The position numbers and the translations under genes were made by a program. 64,000 bases of DNA, taken from Apostichopus japonicus (Eukaryota > Echinodermata > Holothuroidea > Aspidochirotida > Stichopodidae). Each line of letters starts with the position of its first letter. The first letter of the stretch is position 1. This document shows, piece by piece, positions 1 through 33,659 of the stretch. The stretch is taken from the NCBI RefSeq assembly GCF_037975245.1, contig NC_092568.1, positions 37,293,001 through 37,357,000 on the forward strand, given 5' to 3'. The notes under the pieces are model-generated. The model was given only the letters and a program-made list of their open reading frames with translations, had not been told where the DNA came from and did no database searches.

Positions 1-1655
1 ACATGTGTACAACAAAAATTATATCATCAGCTTCATTTTTAAGAGAACAGTCTGTATGTGATGGTTTTGTGTATGTACAGTAGTTTACAGGCCTGAATAG
101 CCAAACCTTGACTGGAGATTCATCTATAGGCTTACTAAAGAATTTAAGCATTCTGCCTTGCTGCAACTTTTACCCATTGTCCAGGTGTAGTAAAGTGTGC
201 TCTCTTTAGTCAAGTTTTCATTTCTGTGATAAAGTTAGATCCCCAGATATCAAGGCATGTCTACCTTGTACGATTTCAAAAAGGGAAGGAAAAAAATACC
301 TAGAAAAAAAACTGTGTTTGAAAGGATAGTTGAGACTCTTTTCAAGTGGAGAATAAAAGTGTGTAAGTTTCAAAACAAGTTACTTCTATAGCCTGCATGT
401 TAATGATTAATGCAGCAGCAGTTGTATGGACAGATACATAGTGATGGTCGCTATTTGAACAGAATCAAAAATAGATTTCTACGAAATAAGTCGTAATTTG
501 CCTCTTTGCACGCAGAACTGTTCTCGGTGCCTCTGTACTGGAAAGGTTTGATGGTTGATACTAGTTTCCTAGGCTTTTCTTTATAGCTGTTAAAAAACAG
601 AAACTTTCAGTTTCTTCTGGAATCATCACTCTGGCATCTTTAAAATTTTGTCAAACTTTGTTCTATCGAAAAATGAATCATAAAAATTTGTTACCGGATA
701 CCCTAGATAAAAATAAAATTGTAATGTAGGTTTATTTTTAAGCAAAGCTTTTGAAATACTTTTTCAAAGGGTTCACTAAATTTGCAACTTGGAGGAGGAT
801 AATAATGGACATCATTGTTTCTTTTTGTTGATTGCATTACAGAAATAACATAATTAAAGATCAGGTGCTCCTTTAGTTAAATATATAGCAGGATGTATCA
901 TATACCCATGTGAGCAACGGTAACAGGGGTTCACAGTGAATTGAGGACGTATTGTGTCACTTTTATAAATGGATTATTATCCGTATAGGATGTGCTTCTC
1001 AAGGTTTTCCCAGATCTTAGGTATTAATCTATCATCAAGTAGGTTTGTTAACAAGAAAACAAAGTTTGATAAGTTCAGTGTTCCAACCACAATTTCTGTT
1101 GTATATGTATATATTCCTCTCATGAACATATATTACTTTATGTTGCCCTTCAGTGCAAAATATGGTGGATATCCCTTTTCTGTTTCCCTCAGTAATATTT
1201 TTTACTACATTACTAGCAAATATATTTTGTGTAACTATTTGGGTAGTGTATTCATGTCTAACAGTGAGAGATCCCATGTAATCCATGATAGGGAAATGTC
1301 CATTTGTCATTTCACAGAACTTTGTGTTTAAATATCTTCTTTTATGGATGATGCATATAATGTGTGGATTGTTCTATGAATAATGGGTCCATCTTTGTGA
1401 ACTTTTTGGTAGTCCCTTCCACGAACAGAACCGGTTTGATTTTACCTGCTGTGTGTGAAAATTTTAGAAGTTTTATGCAAAATACATGTATGTCAAAGAG
1501 TGAGGGGCCTGGCATTTTGATTGTTAGGTCTTCGTCTACTTAGGTTAACTGCTGAAAAGGGACATGGAAGGACAAACAGATAGATACAGACTGGACAGAC
1601 GACTTTCACTCGATTAAATAAATAATACATATATGTGTATTCACTTCACGTCCTG

Positions 1656-1745
1656 GCTTACCTGTCTCCTCACAACATAAACACTATTGCTCTACCACAT
1701 TCAATAGTGAATTGGTAAACCTGTTAACACTGTGACTGTGCACTC
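1656..1745 (+). repeat. Member of a dispersed repeat family (TTACCTGTCTCCTCACAAC type)
   Basis: Starts CTTACCTGTCTCCTCACAAC and continues to GAATTGGTAAACCTG then TTAACACTGTG. Related degenerate copies are at 4864-4985 (GTGAACTGGTAACC then TTTAATAACTG), 7033-7115, 3105-3175 and 9697-9770. All have the same orientation and order of blocks. No poly-A tail or tRNA-like promoter box was recognised, so the class is unknown. Confidence 0.55.
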
Positions 1746-3183
1746 TTGCGCCACCGGTCATCGTACCTCCTCTCTCTACCACCTAAACCAAACTGAATGT
1801 GCTAATACCTCTGATTCACCTCTAACATATTCCCTTTAATACAGCAATGTACTTAGTTGAAGTACAGTTTTCAAAGTCAGGTAATTTGTAATTTTTGTTT
1901 ATTTGTAGTGCAAACTTGTAACATTTTTTAATGTATTATGTGTGTGGCAATCAGGTTATTAAATAGATTATTATGTAGATCTAGATAGTTGCTGAACACT
2001 GACAAATATTTAATCCGTCCAGGTTGTTTAAGTGTCTACACGTGAGATTCTAAGAACGTCCATGTCTTTTGTGGGATGTGTCATAGTCCTAGTAATATTG
2101 CCTGGGTTAGTATGATATGTGGAAGTGCTGCATGGAAGTCGCTGCTTCCTGTACTAAGGTCACGTGCAAGAGTCATCGAGATTGTTAAAACTCAACGAGA
2201 ATCGGTTAGTACTCGTTGCTGATTGTCTGTACAAACTGTTACTGTATACAATGCACACATGTATGAATAGCTGCATGCACTAAAGTTGGCCCTACTGTAG
2301 TATATCTTATACCCCACCTTACCTGTCTTGTCATAATATATTACAAACACACTTATTTATCTATCTGTTTAATCAGAAAAAGAATTGCTAACTTATGAAA
2401 TAATGAAATACTCACAACATTCCCGTTTTTTTTTTTTCTTGAATTAACTACTTTTTTTGATACAGAAAATGAAGTATAACATGAGGCTTCAGTACAGTCC
2501 CAGTTACCCAGAGTACCTTATCTTACAAAACACTGACCAATGTGCCGGTCAAACTCTTATTGAATTGGGAAGAAATATAAATTTAGAATTAAAAAAGAAA
2601 TCAAGAATAAAGAAATATATCTATATCACAAAATAAATATGAATAAACTGTCCCTGTAATTTCAATCAAAATCTGAAGAGAGGAGAACAAGTATGCTTGT
2701 TAACAGTTTGATTTTAGAGGATGCGAACAGTAGATGCTGAAGAAGTGAAGGTCATGAGCCTAACACAATGTATACATGTCAATGTCAGATGTTAACCAAG
2801 AACTGTTACTATTTCTTGTGAAAGAACTGCTGTATTAGTAACACTTGAACTATGACCTTGGTTGAGCAATTCTTTAAAGAAAGTATGGAAAAACTTGAAA
2901 CAAAGTTAATTTTTGTGACATAGTGTTTATTGTTGTGGCTACCACTTTTAATCAAGCATTCTACCGCTGCTAGAATCCCATGACTTTATGTAATGGTTAT
3001 AATGTACTGGATACACAAACACCAGAAATTATGCATCCCTCTGCATTTCCTTATTCATTAATCATTAGAAATATTTCAAATTGACTTCACCCAGTCTCTC
3101 TTACCTCACTCTGCACAAATCCTACACTTTTCCATCAATCTGACCTATCAAGATTGGTTGTGTTTTAAACACTGTGCCTCCTA

Positions 3184-3753
3184 CTACTGATCCACTTTCA
3201 GAACACTGCCCCATTCCTCTTAGGAATCTACCATCTGAAGCAGAGACACCTGTGTTCTTAACAGAGTTTGCCATCTGCATGAATATTTGAGTGCTAAAAT
3301 GTTGTATGTAAACAGTATCAGTTTTGAAGGCTTCTAATATTCCTTTACATAATAAGTACTATATAGTCTCATGTACAAAAACTGCTAGAGGTCTTTGCAC
3401 TTGTACAGCAATTTACCCATTTTTTGTGCATCTAAGTATTTTGCAGTGCGCAATAGGATAATTTGTTCTACTGATCCACTTTCAGAACACTGCCCCATTC
3501 CTCTTAGGAATCTACCATCTGAAGCAGAGACACCTGTGTTCTTAACAGAGTTTGCCATCTGCATGAATATTTGAGTGCTAAAATGTTGTATGTAAACAGT
3601 ATCAGTTTTGAAGGCTTCTAATATTCCTTTACATAATAAGTACTATATATAGTCTCATGTACAAAAACTGCTAGAGGTCTTTGCACTTGTACAGCAATTT
3701 ACCCATTTTTTGTGCATCTAAGTATTTTGCAGTGCGCAATGGGATAATTTGTT
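3184..3753. repeat. Direct tandem duplication, two copies of about 285 bp
   Basis: Copy 1 starts at about 3184 and copy 2 at about 3468; the marker CTGATCCACTTTCAG occurs at 3187 and 3471, giving a 284-bp period. The copies are nearly identical. One visible difference is an extra TA in copy 2 (TACTATATATAGTC against TACTATATAGTC); another is A to G in the GCGCAATAGG segment near the end. The near-identity points to a recent duplication. Confidence 0.92.
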
Positions 3754-4863
3754 CCCTTGGTTTTGTTTCAGAGTTTTGTACATAAAATACTCCAAGCAAT
3801 AAATTCTGAAGTTTCTGTGGAATTCAATGATTTTATGTTTGGAGAGGCAAAGCCCCTACTGCTCTTAGATGTTATTATATTAGAATTTTTTTTATGGCAT
3901 CAGAAGGAAATATTTCGATTCACGGTTGATTATTCACACAATCTAGACGACACTCGTAAAAAAGTGGGCACCTAGCACCTTTTCTCAGAAGTTGAATTGT
4001 TAATACTTCCTTTTCCCCAAAATTTTACATAACGAAAATGTTGAGTTGACGATATCAAAATTTTCCAGCCAAACACAGAAATATCTCTGATTGGCATAGA
4101 ATCTAGAACCTTTGATGATAAATTGCTTATGTTTGGGTTCATCAAATTAGTACTACTACTGTATCTTTACAGTATATACTAACGGGCTTGTACGTTATGA
4201 AGTGCTTCCTCCACTAAAGACCTGTAGATTACATACATAGACATGACTATGGCCAGGGAAGAAATTTATATTGTTTAGATGTTGTGTAAAAACTTTGGAA
4301 GGCTCTGTTTCTTACCCCTGAATACTACAGTATATATATTTTCTGTATAGAAAACTGACATCTTTATTTTGTACAGCAGCTCAACCATTATGTATAGCGG
4401 TTTGTAATGCGATAAGTAGATATGTTATTCCCTATTTATCTTCCACCCCATCTTGGTATATATAAGTATTAAAGTTATAGGATGTCTATGAAGATAAGTG
4501 GACAAAAGGACTTTGACTTGTTTTGGCAATTTTTCATGTGTAACATGTGCATTTCCAAATGAGCTATTGATAACACCCTTAAATGTACAGTATCAGGGGT
4601 AAAAAATGAGCATTAAGGGTGGGGTTAGATTTGTTGGAGAGGCTTGAACTTTTTTTTCCCCCCAGAAAGTAAGCTCAAGGTCTTGCTTTAATGCTTGAAA
4701 TTTGTTAAACTTTTGTTTTCCTTTTCACAGCAGGTCTTGTCATTCGGTGTTGATTATACAGCGATACCGAAAGTTTGCTCCTTAATTGTTTCCCCGATTG
4801 TGGAAGTGCATCTTTATGAATAGCATGAATCTGCAAAAACGTAGAATTTTTGTTTGCTCCTCG

Positions 4864-4985
4864 CTTACCTGTCTCCTCACAACCTTACCAGTCTCCTCAC
4901 AACCTTACAACTTTGCTTTATCCTGTCTACAGTGAACTGGTAACCATTTAATAACTGCGTGCCATCTATCACCAGCCACCTCCAG
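4864..4985 (+). repeat. Second clear member of the TTACCTGTCTCCTCACAAC repeat family
   Basis: Shares the opening block with 1656 and then repeats CAGTCTCCTCACAACCTTAC, a local duplication of that block. GTGAACTGGTAACC and TTTAATAACTGCGTG follow. A third, more degenerate copy at 7033-7115 keeps CCTGTCTCCTCAC, CTCGGTAACC and TTTAAAGCACTG. Confidence 0.55.
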
Positions 4986-5025
4986 TCCAAGTCCCCTGTC
5001 CTTTTCATTCTCCTCCTGTTTTCCT

Positions 5026-5545
5026 CAGGGATGTGCCCACGCTGGGCGGCACTGGGCGGCCCCGCCCAGCACTAAAAATTACCGCCCAGCACTAAAAATT
5101 ACCGTACCGCACAGCACTGTCTTAAAAATTGTGAATCCTGCCCAGTACTATTTTCATCTAAAATCCTGACATTCCCAACAATATATTCAACATAAATTGG
5201 GCCTAGCCTATGCCAAAATCATACAGACTAATAATGCATCAGTTACGCATGCGAGAAACATTACTTACGGCTCTCAATGGGTCCCTTGTAAAATCTCTTT
5301 GAAACAAACTAATAACTTTTACCAGGTACGTAATATATTTCACTAAAAAAAAACTAAAAAATGTAAATTGTTAGCATAACTAGTACTGTACTTGTGTATG
5401 TGCTTAAAAAGCTACACAAGTGCCAGCATTTGGCATCTGAGCACCTTCAAAAATCAAACATTCTCAAAGGGGAGGGGGCACCCTCTCCCCCTTAGACCCC
5501 TCCCCCAGGACAGCAATCAGTATACCTGGCACTCAGGAAACCCTG
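5026..5545. mobile_element. Possible DNA-transposon fragment beginning CAGGGATGTGCCCACG
   Basis: The left edge CAGGGATGTGCCCACG at 5026 has the CAGGG form typical of hAT-like ends. Inside are two tandem copies of an ACCGCCCAGCACTAAAAATT unit. At 5427-5509 lies a module ending CTTAGACCCCTCCCCC that is shared with the subterminal regions of two elements in the 26-28 kb nest. No matching right inverted end or target-site duplication was found, so the right boundary is approximate. Confidence 0.4.
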
Positions 5546-5995
5546 GGGACATTCATGTTTCCTATTTGTGTGTAGTTGGAAAGTCTTAGAACAGTGAAAT
5601 GTAGCTTTCATCCATCATCGGATCTTGTATCATGTTATTTACTACTAACCTTCTGTACAGTAGATTGTTCAGTGTGTTTGATCTTACACCTTGACATTTA
5701 TTCATATCCAGGAAGAGACAACCTATGACTTTGCAGTTTTATGTAGGTTGTAATACACATCCTTACAAACAGGCAATATGAAAAAGAAAGAATAGTTTTA
5801 GAAAAATACTTCTCAGCATTTTCTGTGGAGGAAGTTAAACTATAATAACCCATATTCTCGGAAATTGAAAGAATATGTTGATTGTTTTGGGGAAAAGATT
5901 TATAGTCTACCCACACATCTTTGCAAATCCACAGTAGTTGTCACTTTTATAGAACTAAGATAACATTCACCAAGCCATGAGTTACCAAATTTATT

Positions 5996-6043
5996 CCCTC
6001 CCACTCCCCCTCCCCCTCCCCTCCCCTCCCCTCCCCTCCCCCT
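5996..6043 (-). repeat. C-rich tract with G-quadruplex potential on the minus strand
   Basis: Consecutive CCCCT/CCCCCT units occur on the plus strand. The minus strand therefore reads as at least six GGGG blocks separated by single A bases, a textbook quadruplex pattern. It is non-coding and lies inside the presumed upstream AKT intron. Confidence 0.7.
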
Positions 6044-8063
6044 TCAAAGGATCAGCTCAGGTTTTTTTTATACTAAAAGTTTGTTTAAATAATACTGCCT
6101 TTTAAAGCAGGCCCTGTCATTCTGTGATAATAATCAAATGGTGCCAGAAATTTCCTTAAGTTTATTCCCAAGATTCTACAGGGCAGGCAAACAGTAATTG
6201 ATGCAGCGCTTTCTGTAATGTTTTGAAATGGGCCGTGGAGTGGATTTTCTATCAAACATGCCAACAAATGTTTGACTTTGAAAGTTTCATTTTAATATTT
6301 TATAGTAGCCCTGGCTTCAGTCTCCAACACCTCCAACTCTGCAGTAACTTTCTGTCACATTCAAAAAAGAGACACCGTATACCCAAGTTACCCAACCATC
6401 ATCCCTGGTGTGTGTGTCATATAGATAACTGTCTGGAAAAACTCCCCAGAGCAGCTAAGAATTTTGTTTTTATTCCTTATAGAATATATCACCGATTTTA
6501 TGTTTTTTTCTTCACAAATAAGATTGAATTCATCGAGCTGCAAATACATCCACATTTTCTATTTTTTCCCCCTTTTTCTTATTATTACAAAGTTTATTAT
6601 TTTCTTCCTTCCTCATTTATCTATCTCCTACGTATGAATATGCACTCCGATCTATCTGGCCTACAAACTGGTAACATTATCGCAAACCAGAGATATGAGA
6701 TTTCTAAAAGCCGTATTTGAAATATTGAACCTCTCAACATATCCTCCTCATGATGACATTTGGTTTCAGTGTCAACACTGTTTAACATTCTACCCTTGAA
6801 AATATGAAAAGAAAAACACAGAGAAAATCAAAGGTTTCTGATCCCAGTGGCAGTGTGACATTACAGATTTACTAAAAACACAGCTCCCAAAAGACAACCT
6901 TTTCATACCATACTAGGATATCTCCCGAATGACCAAGATTTTTCTTAGCTGTTTACAGTGGGTACAATTCCAATCTTGAAGACTTCAAAAGTGTAAAAGA
7001 TATTATAAAATAGTCTTGAGATTTATGTCACTCCTCACTTCCCTGTCTCCTCACTAGAACAGCATTCTGACTCCGCCGAGTAAACAGAAGACTCGGTAAC
7101 CTTTAAAGCACTGTCCTCTCGGGGCCTGTAAACAGCCTCACAGTAGGAATACGAGATAGACCATGGTCGGAAATGGAAGGTTAAAGAGAAGAGGAGAGGA
7201 GCAAGTACAGAACATTTTTGACCAATGCAGTGTCACGTAACATGTCCGACATAAAGTGTGCCCTCAACTACTACCTCTAGATTATGATCATAGCACTGAA
7301 GTTAGTCTTGCTTTCAGTTCAATCCCTTGATGTCTACAGTAATAGCATTAATGCACTCCTCTCACTAGGTAGTTTTGGAAAGAGAGTTTATTTATTTGTT
7401 TGTTGGCTGTCAAAACGTGCTCTTCCTTCGTGATGATGACAGATATTGGGTATCTGTTCGTCTTTATGATTATTAGTGTTTGTCGACTACTTTTAAGTGC
7501 CAAATGTGGTCAAAGTTTAAGGTTTTAAGTCTGATATTGATGAGTTTAGGATCTGGATGGAATGCATACTTAAGGCTACAAACAGCAGTATAAAACGAAG
7601 AAAAAAAAAGAGTTTGAACATGCTGTTAGACTAGGAATCACAACGCACAAAAACCTGCACAATTTCTGTCAGCTGGTTTGAAAACAAACTATGTTTTTTT
7701 CTTCTTTCGAATCGGTTATTCCGGTGCCGTAGTAAAGAAGATATTAATATCCTCTATCTCTATTTCTGCCGTTCTCTCGTTTCCCCTTTCCTCTCCGCCT
7801 GTTTCATAAATTCGGCATTACTTCACCGACGAGGAGAATTTCACCGAGCTAAGTGTACCAGCGTCATCTATTTTGAAGTTTCCTCCCGTCTCGTTTTTCA
7901 GTTACAAACAACTTTGATTGTCTGTTTCTCCAGGGTTGCAGAAAAACAAGCCGTCAGTTCCACATCAGATGGTTTCATCATCTTCTCGTCAGTTCTTTCA
8001 CGGTATTTGGACTAGCTAATATCCTTTTCTAGATAAATTGGGAGGAAACCAATCTTCTCGCCC

Positions 8064-8118
8064 ATGATGAAGAGAGACAGAGAGAGAGAGATGAGAAAAG
8101 AGAGAGAGGAGAGAGAGG
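8064..8118 (+). repeat. GA-rich purine tract
   Basis: About 55 bp of nearly pure purine with GAGAGA blocks, for example AGAGAGAGAGAGATGAG. Such mirror-like tracts can adopt triplex DNA. No gene overlaps it. Confidence 0.7.
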
Positions 8119-11100
8119 AAAGCCAATAAATAGGAACATTTGATGAGCAGTGATAAAACATTGAGCTCTTTTAATTGATGGAGAAGCTAGGACTGTTATC
8201 ATCAAACAAAATGAGGATGGAGTAGATTTGCTGATAAGATCTGCGTCGCACATATCGCTTGTTTCCTTCTTGCGGGGGATTTTTATGGGCTGCATGAATT
8301 TTGTATCTGTTATGAGTTTGAAGAAACAAGATAAGAGATTTCATATGTAATGAGGATTCTAAGAGGGGGGAGGTGGGGGAGGGAACAAAAATAAAAACAA
8401 AACACTTTGACAAAGCTTTGACTTTAAAAGAAGTGACTCTTATTTGCTCTAATAATTTAATAGAAGAGGGTGTTTTTTTTTATAGGGATGAGTTTTTTTT
8501 TGTTATACAGATAAGATCTTTATCAGTTTTGTTTCATATCCTGTGTCATAAATCACAGCAATATTTCTAAGATAAATAATTATCAAATAATAATTTATAT
8601 GATAAATGTTGGTTTGGGCCTCTGGAGTAGTATTTGATATAAATTGAAGTTTAGGAATTGTTTTCCTTCATATCCAAAACTGCCCCCCATTTTGTCCCAC
8701 TTTGGGTCTCCTATCGGAATCTAGGATTCCGAAACTAAACAAGGCATATTCCAGTGGCATTTTCATCCGCTTGAAATCTTGGTCGGTGTCATTTCGTTGC
8801 GATGTTTTCCAAATCAAGAAGAAGAAGAAACCGCAGTAAGACTGCAGAAGTTGTTTACTTTCTCCCACCTGTTCTTGTTTCCTTATCGAGGTGGCACGAC
8901 GGCCAGAGATTTTCAGCTGCAAGCTCGACCAGCTGCATTTAAAACTTACAGTATAGGCCGGCTTGTAATGCCTTCACGGCAGCATTTAGCTAGGTCTATC
9001 CAGCCAGATTTGCATATATATACTGTAGATGCAGGGGAATAGATACACTTTCATTCATAGTTGGCAAACGAGAAAGTCAATTATCTGTTTTATAGCCAAA
9101 TTTTGGGCAAGACAATGTAGTTGACTGGAATCTTTGTCTGATTCAGTTCGAACCTACAAAACTGTTGCTGACTCACTTCTGTGACATTGGCCAAGTTGTC
9201 CTTCTTCCAAATTGACCATTTTTGAAAAGTATAATTTGAGGTTCATGTTGTTATTATTGACATTCATTTGAAACTAGTTTTGGTTAAAGATATGCTAGAA
9301 ACAACCAGTGCTGCTGAATCATGCACTCATAGTAGTTATACAGTAACCTATATATGCCATACAGAACCTCTTGTTTTTCTTTTCTTTTCCGTTGGACTTT
9401 GTGGCATTTAACGATACATTTAAGGCTTCACAAATAAGACAATGTGACAAAGATTAGATATGTACCGAACTTTGTCCAATTCATTAAACAGAGTATGCAA
9501 ATTGAGCCCGGAAACACTATAAACCGTCGTCTGCTGTACAAAAACTTGAGCATGGCCTTGCAGTGTCTAAGATTGTCATGATAGGGGAGTTATTTATTTG
9601 GCATTTTCATGCGTAATTCATGACCGTAAACTACAGTATTAATAACAACATCCTCATGTCAAAAGCAGCTAAATGACTATGTATTTAAAACTCTCTTTAT
9701 ACCCTGCCTTAATGACCCCCCCACCAAAAAAACCCAGTGGTAACATTTAACACTGCACCCTCACTGACCCATTTCCCAGCAGGGACAGAGGGGGGGGTGG
9801 GTGGGTTTGGAGAGGGGCACATTCCTCCCCCCCTCAATTTTTTCAGGCTATTCTTGCAAAATCTATGAGCTTGTCTGTTATGATTCTTGTGGGATAAATC
9901 AGATAGGTGAGTGCGTTAGTGTGTGTGTGAAAAAGAAATACATCCGTTGCAAGAGCAGTTAAGTATTATGTAATTTAAGTACATGGTTAAACAAAGTGCA
10001 ATATGAACACAGCTTTATGCAGATCTGGGCATAGATGAGTCATCAGTTCCGTAAACATTATCAAGGTAAAGCTGGGAAAACATAAAACTGTTTTATAAAC
10101 AAACAATTTTTTGTTGTATTTCATCTGTTGACTCCATCTTGATACTTGCAATATTTAAAGTAATATGTCCTAAATGAATTGAAAATTAAGACCAGTTTGT
10201 AGTGTATGTAGCTAATGAATATCTTAATTAAATCAGCAATGAGTAGCGTAAATTGGTGTACATTTAAAATAATTCATCCCCCTCCCCTAATAAACATCGA
10301 TTGGGCAATACTTTCTTCAGGTTGGAAAACTGCATGTTTTACAATGATGTTTATGATTGAGATGGGACTTTGGAGGAGAGGGGGGGGGAGGAGATGCGAG
10401 GGAGGTTGCAGAGGGTGGTCGGGGTAAGGGTTTGGAGGGGAGGTACACAAAATTGATTTAAGATAGATTTCATTTAAAGGCAGGATTTTCTACATGTAGG
10501 GATGGTATGCACCACACCCATACTTCACAGCTGGGATGAAGTGGTGCACGTTGCTAGCATGTGCTATACCTGAACAGGTGTATATTGTTCAGTCCAGGAT
10601 TGAGTTTACCTCATTGCCATGGCATGGGAATTCCTGTGGTTGCAATTCCAGAGCTATTTCATAAGATGAATCCTGGGGCATTAAGTTCTTTGAATGACTC
10701 TGTAAGATTGTTGTAACCTAAATTTTACTTTGCAAAAGGTACAGATGTGTATTACATTACGTGAAAATAGGACAACCAGCTGGAATCTTAAGTTTGTACA
10801 CATATTTTCAATCTAGTGTATTACATCGGCTACTAGGATTTTATTGGTACTGTGCAATGACAGTGTGCAGTAAAGGAAGAGGGGGTGTGGGAAGTGGGAG
10901 GGGGGGGGGATATTCAGATTATATCCCAGTGTCTGGATATCTTACATGGTTTGTAACCATAGAACTTTCTCTTGCAACCTCCGAAGTGATGTTTATCAAT
11001 GTACTGTCCCTCAGTTGTGTTGTTAAATACTCTTTTCAAATAGACTGTTCTTGCAGACTGGGTTTCTTCCCAAAGCTTTGTCCTGTGTAAAGTTAAGGGT

Positions 11101-13048
11101 GAAACTGTGTATAGTTGTTTGAAGCTTACTTTCAGTTTACTGTGCCATCTCTGCCCAAACCTTGGGATACTGTACTAGAGGAAAAATCATAGTCTGTCAT
11201 CTGCAAAGACCTTTGTTATCTGTTTTTTACTTTGTTTTATTATTGTTTTTTTATATTTTAGTTTGTCACTGAAATCTAATTTCCATGCATTAGCATATAA
11301 GATAGAAATATGACAAACAAGCCATGACAGTGTTAAATAAAAAAGGAAAAATATTAACAGCATTTGAAAGGATTCATACAAACCCAGCTGTAATTAATTA
11401 ATTTGTAGCAATTTACTAGAAACAGAAAGCTAAATGGGAAAATATAGTACACCTTGAAAGAGAAAACACATGAAAACAATTGAAGTTATGTACACATTTG
11501 GAAGTGTGTGCATTCAGTCATTGTACTTTAAAAAATGCAATTTGCCTGTAAATATTGACTGTAGTTCTATATGTTGTCTTCCTATCTGTACTGTGTGTTT
11601 GTTTTTGCTACATGTGCACATTTTTGAAGAAAAACAAGTTTTTTTTCCCCTTTTGTACCATGATAATGCCTTAAACTCTGTGGTAACGTTGTCCGATGTC
11701 TTTCAACAACATGAAGCATTTATACAAATTCATCACTTTTGCAATATATTTGCTGGCCTGGTGACGAAAACGAATGCTCATCTTTTACTGCAAATCCTGG
11801 CAGGACAATTTTGTTAAGGATTTCTGAATGGTAGATTCAGGAAGAAAGAGCATAGTGACCCTAGAGAGGGTCATGGTGGGGGGGGGGGAAAGGGGCGGCG
11901 GAGAGAACAGTGCATGAATAAAGAAGACTGAAAAGGACAAAACACAACTTGACTGTTGTGACCTGGTTTTCTGTCATCTTTAAGACCCACAGTCGTACAA
12001 CCGCCTCACCCAAACGGATTGACTGCACACCAAACAACTATTTTCATTTTTAATATAGAACTTTGCTTGTTTAGGTGACAGGAATAATTTATTTCCCTCT
12101 GAGTGGTTACATTTGTCGAAACTGGGCACCAGTTGTCTTGGACTGCGACACATTGCAGGACCATTGTTGCGTCGACCATGTATGTGTCTGAGAGCCCTTG
12201 ATAGGCTCTAATGTAGTGTCATTGGATGTTCTGTATACAGTACTGTATGTCACGGAACAGTCCCAAGTACAGTCAAGTTTGTCATTATGTCATCTAAAGT
12301 AGTCAATGGTTAACCTTTAGTACAATGTGAGAGTGATCTTAAAGGAGACAGAAAGCCAACCATCATCTAATCACAGACAAAAATCCTTGTGATAAACAAC
12401 TCACCCAACAAATAGATAAGACATACTGTATCTGTTGCTAGGAGAGATCATCCCATAGGAGCTGTCATTGTGTAAACCTGTGATAATGTTACTGTTAGAT
12501 CTTATGAAACCTTTATAAATTTCTCTGAAGCTGAGACCAAAGTCATCATTAAGGTCATGCTAAGAGATTCAGTATGTGTTCATTCAGGATGTTGTAAAAG
12601 CCATCTCTGTTAGTACAGAAAGGAAAGGTTTTTAACTTACAAGAAAAAGCTTAAATAAGTGGAGCACAAGCGACTCGACGATGTCGTAAAAAGACTTGAT
12701 CAAGTCTTCTATCTTGCATGTGATGAAATCTGCGATATTATTCCAATCAGTGTTTGTGGAGGTTGTTCATGACATTTATTTTTATCACATAGACTAGTGA
12801 TGATGGTTGGGGTTGTGTCTCCTGGCTGTGTAGGGTGGGGGAGGGGGGAGGGGGAAGGGGGAAGGGAAGAGAATTGTTCATGACATTTATGTAAAGTTAT
12901 CACATAGACCAATGTTGATGGTTGGATTTGTATCTCCTGGCTGTGAAATTTGCAAACTCAATTTTCCTACAGTATGAAGGGTTCTTGTTATTTTCATAAG
13001 TTTTGAGAGTCAAATATCATTTTTGCCTGTTTCTTGTTTAATTTTCAG

Positions 13049-33659
<20,611 letters not shown>

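Larger units (their letters stand above)
1..13048. other. Non-coding DNA upstream of the first visible AKT exon
   Basis: Probably the first coding-side intron of AKT, since the exon at 13049 starts inside a codon and the KEGWLHKRG-type exon was not found here. It contains a 284-bp tandem duplication (3184-3753), a dispersed repeat family (1656, 3105, 4864, 7033, 9697), a possible transposon fragment from 5026, a C-rich tract (5996-6043), a purine tract (8064-8118) and several G runs. The open frames at 969-1331, 6223-6720 and 11470-11817 show no protein family I recognise. Confidence 0.7.

Noticed and set aside
969-1331. 120-residue open frame
   Set aside because: AT-driven hydrophobic/aromatic composition, overlapped by an opposite-strand frame, no splice-like boundaries, no recognisable domain.
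6223-6720. 165-residue open frame on the plus strand
   Set aside because: Phe/Tyr/Ser-rich from T-rich DNA, no family resemblance, and inside the presumed AKT upstream intron.
12100-12130. Possible missing first AKT exon (a GAGTGGTTACATTTG stretch reading EWLHL)
   Set aside because: It lacks the expected KEGWLHKRG pattern, an upstream ATG in frame and a donor leaving one base.
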